A stretch of 64,000 nt of DNA from Datnioides undecimradiatus (lineage: Eukaryota > Chordata > Actinopteri > Lobotiformes > Datnioididae): contig WARS01000007.1 of NCBI GenBank assembly GCA_008933995.1, forward strand, positions 7,856,423 to 7,920,422, read 5' to 3'. Position numbers and translations under genes: made by a program. Each line of letters starts with the position of its first letter. Positions within the stretch are counted from its first letter, which is position 1. A model generated the notes under the pieces. It was not told the origin of the DNA. It made no database searches and was given only the letters and a program-made list of their open reading frames with translations. Shown piece after piece: positions 13,429 through 27,100 of this stretch.

Positions 13429-13517
13429 GTACAAGGAACACACTAACTGCAATCAAACAAAAATAAATAATTTAAATAAATTTTGTTAGATTGCAGTGAT
13501 TTTAATGTTCCTTGTAC
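13429..13517. repeat. imperfect inverted repeat (hairpin), arms about 34 bp
   Basis: The left arm begins gtacaaggaaca and continues through ctgcaatcaaacaaaa. The right arm, ttttgttagattgcag ending in tgttccttgtac, is its near reverse complement. About 18 bp of A/T-rich loop separates them. It may be a folded-back MITE remnant or a hairpin-forming transcript. Nothing marks it as a gene. Confidence 0.6.
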
Positions 13518-16429
13518 TGAAAAAAATGAATCCCCCTGAAATTGGTGATCTTACTAAAAGCAAGCCCTGAAATCTGTTTCAGACAAACACATAGTTTGCT
13601 ATAGCTGTAGTTTGAGTTGAATGCTAATGTTAACTAGCTAACGTTAGCTTGCTTGAAGTGTCATAGATGGCTGGACTCAAATACTAAAGTCGTTTACACA
13701 CCCAAAATACCATGCATTTTTGCTACATTGAACATTTGATGTGGTTTGTTTAGGTATGAATTGAAACTATGTTAGCAGAGTGAAGAGCTCTACATGACAT
13801 ACGTCCAATTGTCATCACCTATATAAGTTGTTACCATTGTCAGGTCAGTTACTCTCTCTCATTCTCTTCGAAAATAATATAAAACTGTCAGATTTTTTTC
13901 AGCGTTTTCCCACTGACTCTTTCAAAAGTTGATGCATCAGTTCAACAATCTGAACCTTTTGTTTTGTTCTGTTGTTTTTTCTCATTACTGATGATAACCT
14001 GCCAGAACCTATTGTCCAAAAGTCTGAACCATCCAAAAATGCTTTCACACTAGAAATGAACCAATCAAAAAGTAAAAGTGGATATTCAGTCACATAATTT
14101 GTGATGTTGCAAAACCATACATATAGTTTCACATGCTAGGTTATGTTCTTAGTGAAGGAAAACTTAGAAATAACATTCTGAGTGGAGAGGGACTTTAAAA
14201 AGGGTGTTATTTTAGTAAGCAGTGACTAATACTGCCCATTTTTGTGCAGGCTTAATGCGATATCTAAACACATAAACCTAATCACAGTGAGGAGTGCTTG
14301 TAGGATGCAGAAGTCTGAACACACTGTGATACTGTGGCACACCTGCACATAAACTCAAAGCCTACTGTTGAGTCTCTGCTTACAAGCCAGTCTGAACACT
14401 GAACTGCTTCATGTTGGGCAACACTGACAACCACGCCTCACATTCCTTTGTGCTGGAGCTGAGAACACACCCATTCAGCTTGTTATACTATGGACTCTAG
14501 ACACACACAGATACACACACACACACAGATGTAATTGGCACTGAGTAACATCCCATTCATATCTTTTGTTGCTTCTTACAAAGCACTTGGTTGAGACAAA
14601 CCTGTAAGTGAAAACATTTTAATGAATACATACGAATGTAAATAGGTTGTGCTGTCTGTCTGAAAGTCAGGTTACAGGCAGGCTCGGACCTTAGCTCGAT
14701 GAAGGTTTTAGAAAGTGTTTGTTTCAATCAGAACTGATAAGAGTTCAGCACGTGGCACTTTATCATGTACAAACCAACCCACATGCCTGCCTTTGGCCCT
14801 GATGCGTGTAGATTGACACAAAACGGATAGAGCTATAATTCTATGACACTGTTCAAAGTGTTTGGGAGAACCAGTGGATGGTTCTGCAGGAACTGATCAT
14901 TTCAAAAATCCAACTACACCCAAGTGAATTTAACTTATCTAACCAAATTGATAATTAACTGCCATTAATTTAAATATTTTTGTAGGCAAAATACACAGTT
15001 GCCATATCACATATTATCACATAGAGCTTACAGATCCCTACAGATCTTACGTTTTCTAGGACAAAAAGGGAAGATCCTTTTTGCAGATTTCATTTTTACA
15101 ACCGCAACAACAGCTATGTAATTATGTTCAGATATGTAACCGTAACACGGTAACAGTAGCCCATGTTTCTATATTGATGCTGTAATCTTTGTTCATCATG
15201 ACATTTATCTATATTAATTGCATCAATCAAAACAATCATTGTTAAACTGAAATATACTAACTCTGTGGCACTTTGTTCTCATTCTTCATTGATAGTTTTG
15301 ATCTAAAATAGTTCCTGAGTGCTTTTTTTTAATAGTTTCCATAGTTTTATAAGTTGCAGTTGATGAAGATGATACCTATTTAAAATGGCTTTAAACCAAA
15401 CTGCTCCCGTTGTTGTCTCATGTGTGAAAAACATTATGCAAAAATACTTCAACTGCTGACGAGTCCTACCAGCTCAATTTTGGAATATTTACATTTGATT
15501 GAGATTAGAAAACACAGACTTGTAGGTCTGAAGACATCACTCAGTGCGAACAGCATCAATTTCAAGGTATCAAATGATTTTTCCAACATTAGGCCAACAA
15601 CGGGGGAAATAAAGGGGAAAGCTGCATGTTAAGGAGTTCATTTCATCATTTCACACATCTGCTTTCTCTTCCATGGCAGTGAATCACCCAGCAAAGAGCT
15701 CATGTTGTGTTGTGTCACCTAGTTGATCAGGGTGTGACTGCATTTTAAAGAATCTTGCTACGGATGGGAGTGTCACAGTGACACAACCTTTACTCACACT
15801 TTGATAACTCACACTGCTGCAATAACTTACATAAGACCTCTGAGATGATGTGCAACCTTGGATATGCATCTAAACTATAAATCACCCTTACAAGAAAAAA
15901 CTGATTTTGAGGTTCTGCAGTGAGACAGAACCTGCATGTTAAAAATGAACACTGACAGGTTAGTGAACATTAAACAGTAAACATTTGGACCGGATTTGTT
16001 TCTCTACATAACATGATTTTAACGTCGTCTGCCCTGATCAGTGATTTTAGTCTTGTGTTGAGTGTGTACATTGTTTTGAGTCATTTTGACACTGTCCCAG
16101 GAGTTTTACAGAAATTATTTGCAGTTTTTTTCTGAAGTGGTTAGTCCTTTGAGACAAAGAGTTTCTCAAATGCGCTGCTTTAGCATACAGGCTGAGTTAG
16201 CTCTTAATGGTTTCTGTTTACAGTGTCCCCATGGATGCTTAAACAACTAACTAATGTTCATACTGGGGAAAATTTCAAGTCACACTGAATAATTTGATTA
16301 TTGGCTTCACCTTAAACTATCCCATTTCCTCAGTTGTATTTCCATGTCTGCAGACTGTAAACTGTAAGTTAAATTGTTGCCTAGAGAAACTAATGAAAAT
16401 TCAGTGCAGCTCAGTGAGCATTTTATTGC

Positions 16430-16618
16430 CAACATTATGGTGGCACTAGAGTAAATGTTGGAGGGTCAGACACCAAAGGTAAAGTGAGCTGTTCAGCGGT
16501 CAGTAGGATCCATCCTCTGTACGAAATTTCACAACAATCCATCAAATAGTTGTCGAGATATTTCAGTCTTAACTTCTGGAAAATAAACATGGCTGATATG
16601 ACCATCCCTTGAGCCACA
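16430..16618. repeat. teleost interspersed repeat remnant
   Basis: The order of short blocks is characteristic: a 'number of bases per animal' style unit ggtggcactagag, gagggtcagacacc, then ccatcctctgtacg, aaatttcac, atccatcaaatagttg and gagatatttcagtc. This arrangement recurs in percomorph genomes as a degenerate non-coding repeat. Family assignment is from memory. There is no coding capacity. Confidence 0.45.
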
Positions 16619-16659
16619 GTAGCATGGCAAATTTAAACTAAACCTGACCCCTCCCTGGA

Positions 16660-17070
16660 CAGATTTTCTGGGTTCAACCTTTATTTAACCAGGTGGCTCA
16701 GATGAAAACATATTTTTCAGGAATGATGGAAGACAAAATACAGCATAATCCTAAAACTAACACGAATGTTGTGAAATTCTCCATTCAGCAATGTAAGAGG
16801 ACAAAAATGCTACCATCAACAAACAAGAGCAAACCAGCAGGTTCAAAGAGAAAATTTGTTCTGGGATTATTCTTATCTGCAGGAGAGTTCATGCAACACT
16901 TTCAGGATCAGAGTAGAGGCACTGATGTACCTCCTACTGAGGAAGTTGGGATGAAGGGTTTGATTTCCCAACATACAACCATCAACCAAAACATGCTTCT
17001 ACAGATCATAATTTTACAATTGCTTCATGTCAATATTTTGTTTGGCATTTTTTATTTTAAAATGTAATTA
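16660..17070. repeat. probable interspersed repeat beginning ctttatttaaccaggt
   Basis: The block ctttatttaaccaggt is the recognisable edge of a common teleost repeat. The following 370 bp is lysine/asparagine-coding by chance and holds a 124-codon open frame (16693-17067) that resembles no protein I know. The right edge is not defined. Confidence 0.35.
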
Positions 17071-18383
17071 TATATTTTTATTTCCATTCAACCAAAGGAG
17101 CAAAGTTGTGAGGTTCTGGTAAGAAAAAAATCAGCTCAAACTAAGCAGGTTTAAAAATGTTCCAACGGCACTGGAAAAAACAAAGTGTCAGCCGAAAAGC
17201 AGTGGAGCTCTGGTGTTTATGAGGGAGACGAGGTCAGACCTCCACCCTTCAGTGATTTATTGGGGCCTTTTTCCTGCATAAAAACAGGAGTACACTGTCA
17301 TGCCTTACTATCTAACTGAGGTTCTTCTCAGATTTTAGAAACGAAAAAGGCTCAAATTGTTATGTTGTGTATGTTGTGTATCTAAATATAGTTGCAAATG
17401 CATAATGCACTCAATAGTTTGACAGTCTACTTGGTAACCAACACCAATTTGGAAACTATTGTGGACAGTATTGTAGGTTGAAATCTCAGTGCACTGCAAC
17501 ATATGAAAATGCATAAAAAAAACCATGTGCTGCACATGCACACGTCACAGCCAGATACACAAACGCAGAGAAGAGTAACTTTTTCAAGAGTACAATAAAA
17601 AGTGATGAGCATGCCTATGACAAACAGGATTGTCTTTTTCCTACCTACTTTCTGTGAAGACCCTCTGATTGGCTGGTGTCCATTTCTTGGTTAAGCTTAT
17701 GAAAACAATGTCAGCGTCAGTGAAAAAAATAACTCGGGACCTGATTGTTTAGACTGTGGTTCATAATGTTCCTGAAGTCTGGTCTGTGTTTAAAGTCTTT
17801 TTGTTAGCTTCATTATAAATGTACAGGACGGAAACACAAGGAATGGACCCAAATGCAAGAGACCGGGGCTGAGCTTGATGCAGTTCAAAAAAAGACAAAC
17901 TTACAGAGGGCACAGTGCACAGTGAACTTCATTTAACTTAATCTAACCTAATCTAATCTAATCTATATGAGAACAAAGGCAATGAACTGCTATATATGAG
18001 GTGTAGAGAGAGGCTGAACATGGAATGAGATGCAGGTGTGGAAATGGGTGGGGAAACTCAAAGATCACTGAAAGTATAAATAAGTTTTGGCACCTGTCAC
18101 ACGCCAGCTACATGTGTTGGACATATGTTTTTTCTGACATACTTCTGTTTGCTTAGTACAGCTTGAACTTCAGAGCTGGAGGTGCTGGCAATGGCAAGAT
18201 TTTCATGTAGACTGTGGAAGTGATTGCACAATCAACCCATAACATAAATATGTAATGAGAAACTTAAAAAAAAAAAAGACGTCATCGCTGTAGCCTGCAG
18301 CCAGAGACAGATGAAACCACACTGGTGAGTCAAAATGAAGAGTCATCCTAAGCTGTACAGACAGTTTACTGCAAAGGCATCAT

Positions 18384-18438
18384 TAGCTCAGGAGGTAATC
18401 CCTCTTCAACTGAGGATCCAGGCGCTCCAAAGTTATGA
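18384..18438 (+). repeat. short tRNA-like SINE fragment
   Basis: The segment attagctcaggaggtaa followed by tcaactgaggatccagg looks like the 5' head of a tRNA-derived SINE. It has no B box and cannot form a tRNA. Confidence 0.35.
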
Positions 18439-21400
18439 CGTGATGTGTAATACATTCAGGCTAGTCAAGGCAGGCTGGTAAAAATAAGCAGGTAAACATA
18501 TGGGATAAGTGTCAAATAATGACTGAATTAAACACTAAAGGCACCGAAGAAAATGTTTGTGGTGTCCAATGTTACAAAGTAATCAAAAATGTAGGTGAAA
18601 ATGAAGACTGAAGGTGATTTTCATAGCAGTTATTACAAATTCCTCCAGCTAATATGCATTCATCGAGATTTAAAGGTCTTTACTGGAGTTAAATCATTTG
18701 TTCACTTTCTAATGTGCTTATCCTGTTTGGTGTCAAGACCTGCACACTGTCCCAGCATGCATTGGGTGACTAGACAGGTTGCTAATGTGTTACAGGTCTG
18801 ACAAGCATTCCCACTCATACGGACACCAGTGGGAAATTTTAAAGATGGAAGAATCAAGCCCTGAAAGAACTTGAAAACTGTTGCATTGTGTGTAAAAGAA
18901 TGCGCACTGTTTACTAATGAACACAGTGTGTGTGGTTTGTTTAACCTACAGGCAGTTTGTGGGTTTAGAGGGAGTCACTAGAGCTACAGTGGTGCTTTCA
19001 CACAGGTGAATGGTGACATATAAGAACAGGGGAAGCAGGGAAATTAAATATATAACCAGCTAAAATTGTCAAAAATCCATGTATCACAGTCCAACAGTGC
19101 AGCCACCAATCAATCATTTTAATCTTTTGTGTAATCTATGATCTTAAGTTTGAGTAGGAGACTTTAGTAGACTTTTGTTTCCAGACTTCAGTGAACCTTC
19201 CCAGGGAGTGAACTGCCGTGGGAGTGCAAAGACGCTATCTTCAGAATAAACTCGAGGAACAAAAGACCCTTGTCTCACTGCTTCCTCTTAGCTGTGGACT
19301 GTACGGAGGGTTATGAAATGCCTGAGGATAGTTATAACACCAGTAGTTAGCTAACTGTGCACACGCACAAACAGTGAGCGTACCAAACCACAGTGAAAAT
19401 ATTAGTCTTGGACTGTCTTCGACATGTCAACATTCACCTGTTCACACACTGACACACATCACCAAAGGAAATGAAGGTACATTCAAGCTCATTTTCATAC
19501 CGATAGCTATGCCAGCTGAAGCAATTTTGGACATCATCTTGCTGAACTTCAACATGTGCATGCTGCACCAATCTGTTGATAGGCGAACAACATTCTCCAA
19601 GCCACAGCTGCCCTATTAACCCACAATAGCAGGCAACGAGAACAAGGAGCATTTTGAAAGCATGCTTCATACACACGCACCAACAGTGTCGTTTCTCTCA
19701 CAGCCAAAACTGGCAGACAAGGGATGTCACTTGAGTCTGTGGCCATAAAACTACATTAGCCACTATTAGCATAGTACAACCAAAGCCCTGACTGTCAGCA
19801 GATATTTAGACTGCAATGCTAAATTTCACTTTTGGAATAAAAAATGGGATTCTCAAAATGAAAAAACTATTCCTTTAATTGTGTCAAAGAACATCTTTTG
19901 TTCGTTTTTGTTGATCTGAGTGATAATGGAGATTTCCTAAAATATCCTCAGAAAAGAACTAGAAATTTTCCTTCCAGGCTGCAGAGAATAAGAAGAAAGA
20001 GGCGTTCAAAGTGCTGCATCATAAAAATGGCACATTTATTGCTACAGAACGGTCATGAACATGAACCTCATTGAACCACTACAAGATGAGAACCAACAGG
20101 CAACAAACGGCCGACTGTTGGGCTGGTATGAGGAAGAATCAAACCCTCAGCACAGAAATCAAAAAGAACCTGTTCCCCTACAACTCCACTGATCTGGAAT
20201 AAAAACAGAGTGTAATTATAGCAACACCAACAATAACAGCAACCATAAGGACAACAATAATTATATAACATAAAAAACAAAGTAAAAGAATACATCAATC
20301 AGAAGTGATTGAGAAAATGGAAGTGTAGAAAAGAACATGTGCGCCCAAATACACAATGAACTAAAGATTTGAGGCAAACGTATAACTGCTGTGTTTTTGT
20401 ATGTTTTTTGTCTTTTTTTCTTGTACTTTGTGTCGTCATTTGTTGCCATCTTAGACGGGACGTCCTCCACTGCACGCACTGACCCAATTGTACTGAAAAC
20501 CTCACCAGCCAGTAACACATACGTCAAATAAAGCATCATAAAATGTAATAAAATAAAGTAACAAATCCTTTTCACTTTTGAACATTTCAATCAAAAATTA
20601 AAAAGTATTTCCTGTATTAATTACTGTTTTAATGCAGTAATCTGTCTGCTTTTTCTTGACTTTTACTCTTCAGTATTCATGGTATAAAGGATGGCCCCTG
20701 CAAAAAGAAAAGCCAAAATAGCCAAATATTTTTACTTTATGACTAATTTAGATTAGATTTTGCATAAATAATGGGGTGCACTAATTCTACTCCATAGCAA
20801 CATGTACAAGATGAGGAAAGCTTTAACAAAAAGCCCAGGCACTCCTCTGAAAACAGGGTTTTTTTTCTTCTCCATCATTTCAACTGAATTGAATGATGAG
20901 GAAAAAAAGAAGGACAAAGGCCACCATTCATATTTTTTCACCTTCATATAATGATTATAATACTGGAAAATGAAGGTCTTGGGAAATGACTAATAATACT
21001 AATGACACTTAGAGAGAGAAAGTGATGAAGTGCTTGAGTCATCACCTCAGTTAGCTGTTTATTTGTGCTTGTTGTTCATGCTGTAAATGCTAGTGTCTAG
21101 TGTACTGTGAATGGGGTGTTAGCCAATAAATAGTTGCATGGTATTATTGATTTGTGTTTAAATGACTCCTTCACTTTTAAGTTTGTATCCTCCAATTAGT
21201 AAAATCATATCCTCCTTTGTGACCTCTGAAGCACTACTAACATCTAACTAGTGCACTGATTCAAACAGGTCTGCTATTGGTCTCATTGATGGCCCATTTA
21301 GAACAAACCATCAAAGCTCTATCGGTAGGGCTTTCATTGCAGATGTTATTTTCTAGTGAAGACAGCCAAAAGAATGGCAACAAACATTGATGAGATTCAA

Positions 21401-23417
21401 CCATGTCAATCTTGTTGTCAGTGGAATTACAGAAATTACATTTGCTTAGATCCCCCCCAAAACGCCACAATAACCTTCCATTCATAGTTAACCTGTTTAC
21501 TTCACTAAAATTGCAAATAAACATCTTCCTACATGTTCCTGGTTTGTGTTCCAGAAAAACATAATCATGTTTGTCAGTAGTTACTGTTGGAGCTACTTGT
21601 TCTGTCTTCATTGTCAAGTTGCGTTCTCTCCAAACTCCACCACCAAAAAAAACCCCAAACCACAGCTAACTCTTGGATTGATCAGTGTCCAGTTTGTTGG
21701 CTAAAACACACAATGTGTATAACAGACAGCTTTTGAGTTGTTAAAGGTATATATTTTTTCTCTTTTATTGGATTTGAGCTAGCAGCTTCCTCTTGATGAA
21801 GTCTTTTTGCTAAGCTAGGCTAAACACATTCTAGACCCATTTCTGTAGTCAGAGCACGGACATGAAACTCAAATATATTCCCTTTAAACTGACTCTGAAT
21901 ATGACTGTATGGTAGGCATACAGCTATTTGAATAACTGTGGCACTTTACATAAAAAAATTCAATGCTAAACAAATTTCAGAAATTTACTGAAACGTGAGA
22001 TTCGCTGAATCTTTACTGAGCACTAATTGCAGAGGATTTATTAAAGCAGGAAGAAAGATTGACTGAAAAATGAAAACATCCTTTTGCTGTTTTTTATGGT
22101 CATCAGTTCACAGACTCCTTTTGGATTTTTAAATCACCTGTGTCACAATTTCTTAATTGATCTTTACCCAATTTTGGCTTTGTAAGCACATCTTACTAGA
22201 AACTGAAATACTGGTGGTTTAATACCCTTGGATCCCCAGAATCAATTTAATCAGTTTAATTTAATCTAAGATTTCAATAAGTAATACATTTGCTTCAGTA
22301 TAAACAATTTCTATTGTAATAATGTAATAATTTACATGGATATGAAACTAGAAAAATATTCAATGCCTTGTGTGAAACATTTGGCAAGAGTGAAGTTAAA
22401 TGATTGGCAGGAGTTTTAGTTTTGGTTTTTTTTCTGGCAGTGGACATTTGTACAGTTAAAATTCTGTTATATAGTGGATAAATAGATGAAAAGGACCTCC
22501 TTTGATTGTTTCTATTGTCATTTTTGTCACATGGATTAGAGCACTGATTCTGAAAAGAAGTGCTATGTTAACATCCATACTTGTCATTTGTATAAAAAGT
22601 TCAAAATGTTTATTTATTTATTCTTTGATGTGGGAAAAAGATACATATTAAGTTTTTTTTTAATCATATAAATATACCCGATTTTAGATTTTCTGTGCTA
22701 CTGATGTTTGTTAGTGCTTGTGTCTGCAGTCTACCCATGTGTATTTGCTCAATTAAATGGAGTCAGCTATTATAAGAAAAGATAGAAATGCTTCCTGTTT
22801 CTATTGCTGCTGGGAAAACAAAGGACAGGAGTGGCCATTTTGAATTCAACTCATTATTGCAGTAAAACTGGTACAGAGTAACAGATTACAAAGCTCATGG
22901 CACAGTCACTGAAAAAGAGAAATGAGGTGTGTATGTACAACAAGGAGGGAAAAGAAAGAAAAAGTTAACATTTTGGCTAATAGAAACATCAGGGGTAACA
23001 TAAAAATGAAGATACTGTAGTTCGGGAGATGACTTGATTATACAACAAAGAGAAAATATGAAATGAAGCATCACAAAAATAACATTACTTAAAAAATACA
23101 TTTAGCACTTACACTGACAGATTCAATCCTAGTGTTTAACCTAGGTCCGATTCAAAGCAGCTTTTCCTTTTTTAAAAAAAAGCTCAATTTTAATGGCAAA
23201 CACTAAAAACAAATGACTGAAACTGCCTTGCACATTATCTGATATATTTTTGGGGAAATAGCTGATAAGATTGTTTGCTGACGAACTTTCTTTTTATATT
23301 AGCAACATTACCAATCTTTTACAACATTTTCATATATTAATCTTGAATCAGGTGCTGAGGGTCTTTCATTTAATCGACATGTACAACCCATCTCGAAGGA
23401 AATAAATGCACCAGAGT

Positions 23418-23784
23418 CAGAGCCGGCCCAAAGTCACCAGAGGGAACCAAACTGAATACAATTTGAGTGGTTTCTGGGTACCTCTCTTTAGTTCTGTATG
23501 AATTTATGAAGGCAAATAAATATAAAATCATTTACTTTGTAATACTGCAATATCAAATATTATAACAAAATCTTAAAAGAGCAAAAATGTTGGATTATCT
23601 AAATAAATCCAAATCATGTGGCTATGATATATATGTTGTTATAAATATTTTGATTTGCACTTTTCCTAATGGCTTTTTGTTTTGTTTGTTTAGTTTAGTT
23701 TAGACCAGATGATTTTTTTCTGTGCAAATCAACATTAACATTAGTTTTCACACGGCGGTTAAGAAATGTCTCATGCCGGCTCTG
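23418..23784. mobile_element. MITE-like element with perfect terminal inverted repeats
   Basis: The segment starts cagagccggc and ends gccggctctg. These are exact inverted copies, and the match extends two more bases outward (gt/ac), giving 12 bp. The 367-bp interior is A/T-rich and non-coding. Flanking octamers (accagagt and acacaggt) are only loosely alike, so a target-site duplication is not proven. CAG-initial ends and the size would fit a hAT-type non-autonomous element. Confidence 0.45.
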
Positions 23785-24113
23785 ACACAGGTGATTCTTG
23801 GTGCAAGCGACAATAATTTGACTTACACTTCAGATGGCTGGCAAACCAAAACCACATACAGTACTGAGCACCACTGACCGAAACTAAAAAGTTGGCACCT
23901 GGCTACTAACTGGACAAATACAACCTCACTAAAAATCAAAACAAGTTCATCATCATCGCCTCTCACTGGCAAGTCCTCACCCCACAGAAACCCCACAGAA
24001 AATGTTTTTATGACTATTTACACATTTCTCTGCAAAAAATACAATTAAAAATGGTAATGTCATGAGGCATGGAGAATTAAACAAATATCATATATCTTTT
24101 ATGATTTCTGATT

Positions 24114-24141
24114 CCTCCCACAACCCCACCCCCCGCCCCCC
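24114..24141 (-). other. potential G-quadruplex in the tcf4 3' UTR sense strand
   Basis: Read on the minus strand, the sequence has four or more runs of three to six Gs separated by one to three bases (gggggg-c-gggggg-t-gggg-ttgt-ggg). If the UTR extends this far, the structure could form in RNA. Confidence 0.5.
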
Positions 24142-27100
24142 AAAAAAAGTTCCCCACAGATAATGTTGAAAAAAAATATGATTCGGAACTTTTGACCTCA
24201 CTACATTTTCAATGTGACACATTTTTTCAAACACACACTGAATTTTACTTTTTCATCTTTTAACAAAAAAACCAATACAACATATTTCTAAAACACAAAA
24301 TAACAACAGTCTACATGTAAAAATATAACTTTTACATACACAATTTCAAAATAATGGTAAAGTTTGCCATTTTGTTGCATACAATTTACAAACGTCTGTG
24401 TGTTGTTGCCTTGGATAGATAGCAGTAAATGGAGCTAATGGAACTCCGGTCCCATTTTGTCCTGCGCAGGGTGCTGTACTAGTCAGAGGGTGTTGTCATG
24501 GCAACAACAAAGAACACAACAAAGTCAGTTGAAAATTTATAACACTGAGGGGCCTCGCCAACTTCTGCCAGTTCAGTCTTTGAGAAAATAATTCCTCCCC
24601 AAGCAAACGCTCCTTTTCAACAGATAATAAAAAAAATAACAGAAAATGGCACCCTCCTTATATATCGTATATATTTTTTGTACATTTATATATAGATTGA
24701 TTTATTCAAATAGATTCTTTTCCAGTTTGCGTGCCTTCCTGTTGATTGGGTAGGATTTTAACCACGTCAAAAATGACCAGCGACAGAGAACAATGCTGTC
24801 GGATAGCGAATTGTGTTGTTTTTTTGTTGTTTTTTTGTTTTGTTTTTTATATTTTTTATAATAGACATGTAAACCAGAACAGACAAAGAAAAAGTAATAA
24901 GAGAAAAGATTCTTCTTAAAAAAGAGAGAGAGAGAGAGAGAAAAAAGAAAATCTGTTTTACAACGTACGAGCACACACTTTGTACTGAAGACTACATTGG
25001 CTTACGGACAAGCCGATCAAATATTGATAAAAAGCTGATAAGCTATAATACAAGAAGAGACGCGTTGTTCACCATGGAAACAGGGCTGGGGCTTGGAACA
25101 GGAAGGGTTGGGGTTATGAAGGATTTGGGGGGACGGAAAGGACTGGGACGGGGGCTCATCTTGCTAATTCAAGCGTCTGTCTCAATGGCTCAAAGCCAGA
25201 ACACGCTGTCTACTTACATATAAGCGTACAGTACATTAAATACAGTTTAGTTTTTTTTTATCCAAAAAATACTTTTTTTTCCTTTTTAGCTTTTTTTAAA
25301 TTCCCAGGTCTGGTAAAAAACCTGACTGCATAGAACCTAACGACTAAGAACAGGTTTCCCTAAGCTTGCATCCTATTAAAAGACCAGGTAAATGTCCTCC
25401 TCTGGCAACTCGAATGATATGAACTCTAAAAAGGCACATTGGTAGAATTGTGAATGTTCAAATTGCATCTGTGGGAACGCTTAGATGGGTCAAGAGGCTG
25501 GGGGAGGGACTAGGGCTCTTGTTTAGGGCTCATAAGGCTAGAGTCAGCAGAGAAGACAACACAGGGACTGGGGATTTAACATAAGAGGACGGTTTAACAA
25601 AGGGGACTTTTGGATTGACATCAGGACACAATGAACGTTCTTGCAAATATACCAGCTACCTTTAACTGTTGCAGGAGAGTAGACTTTTGTATCTGATTCT
25701 GTCATTTTCTTTCCCAATAATGGTTCACACCAAAGTTATTGTTGACTTCTACTGTTCTACCCAAAAAAACTTGATAAGTCCAAGATTCGGAGACCCTGTG
25801 GCACAGGACCAGCAACTGTACCATGACTCAGCTGAAAAGCCTCTTGCCAGACATCACCGAAATACAATTAAGCAAAGGACTGCAAGGTCAATGAAATTTC
25901 AATTTTTGGTCCTAGCAACAGATACCTCAACAACAACGTAAACTTCACTTATGTTTTTCAGACAGCAAATGTCAATCAAAAAGTCCCCAATGGTGTTTAC
26001 TCTGGGCAAGAGCGTCAGAGGTTCAGGTCGGAGGTTTGGGGACAGGTTGTCCAGGTACTAAATCAGGAAATGAGAAAATCTAGTAAATCCAACACAGGAA
26101 TGCTTTGACTACTGCTGCTTGGCCCCAAGAAGAAGGTGATACACCCCGCTCCCCGATGATTGATCCCTTGCTTCCCCTGCAGTGTCATTATCATTTAGAC
26201 CTCTGGATTCTCTCTTTTTCTATCTCTCCCTCCCATTTCCAGCTCCTCGGGATGTTGTTCCACTTCAATCCTTCTTTTGTCCTTAAACTTCCAGGACTCC
26301 CCAAACTCTCATAGTTCAGGCTTTCAGGACATTGGGAGCACTCGCTTCAAGTAGAGTGATCATGATTCAAGGAATGTGCTAAATGTGGAACAGAATTCAC
26401 TTCAGTGCTCAGTCCAGCTCTCTTCCCTCTCATCCACCATCCATCCAGCTCATCATGTCTATCAGCTGATTATCCTCTCAACAATTTGCCCAGAGATCAT
26501 TTGATTTTAGCAAAGGAGAGGCCTGGATAATGTTTCCAAATCTGCCTGCTTTGCACATGCTGATCAATATCTGACATAGGGCTTCTGACAGAGTACAAAG
26601 GAAATCTTCCTTGTTTCACCATTTTTCCATCTGTGCGACAAACCTAAAATCTCAAATAAAGATGGCGAGAATGTTCCGTCCATCCTGACACATTTAGAAG
26701 TACACCTTTTCATTTTAGCATGATTCTTCCTTCTTGTCTCTTGTCTTCCTTCTAGTAACTCCTCTACCTTCAATAATTTAAAACACCCCAGTCCCTCAGT
26801 CACTCACTGCTTGATTGATTTACTAATTCAGAGACTGATTCTCTAGGTATTCTCTTCCTCCCAGTAGATACACATAGGTGATTTGGGTACAACAGGCTTT
26901 CTTTTTCTGGTTCACACTTAAATGTGAGGAGTTTGTATAATTTGTTAAACAAAGCCAACTTGGCTGTGAGCATACAAATCTAATAAAATACATAAACATG
27001 TTCAGATTTGTTCTACGTTGACAATCTATTGGAAATATTTGCAGTTTATAAAGGAATGCATTAGACTGGGATGAACGAGTTCCTCCCATTTATTTCTAGT

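Larger units (their letters stand above)
13021..22604. other. intergenic DNA, no gene seen
   Basis: This AT-rich stretch between the CpG block and the tcf4 3' UTR has no open frame with protein-like composition and no exon-like segment with paired splice sites. It holds an inverted repeat at 13429-13517, interspersed repeat remnants at about 16.4-17.1 kb and 18.4 kb, and a short TAATC tandem at about 17.93-17.96 kb. Confidence 0.55.

Noticed and set aside
16693..17067. 124-codon plus-strand open frame of non-repetitive composition
   Set aside because: It starts within a repeat-like block (ctttatttaaccaggt), has no recognisable domain, and ends in an AT-rich hydrophobic tail typical of chance frames.
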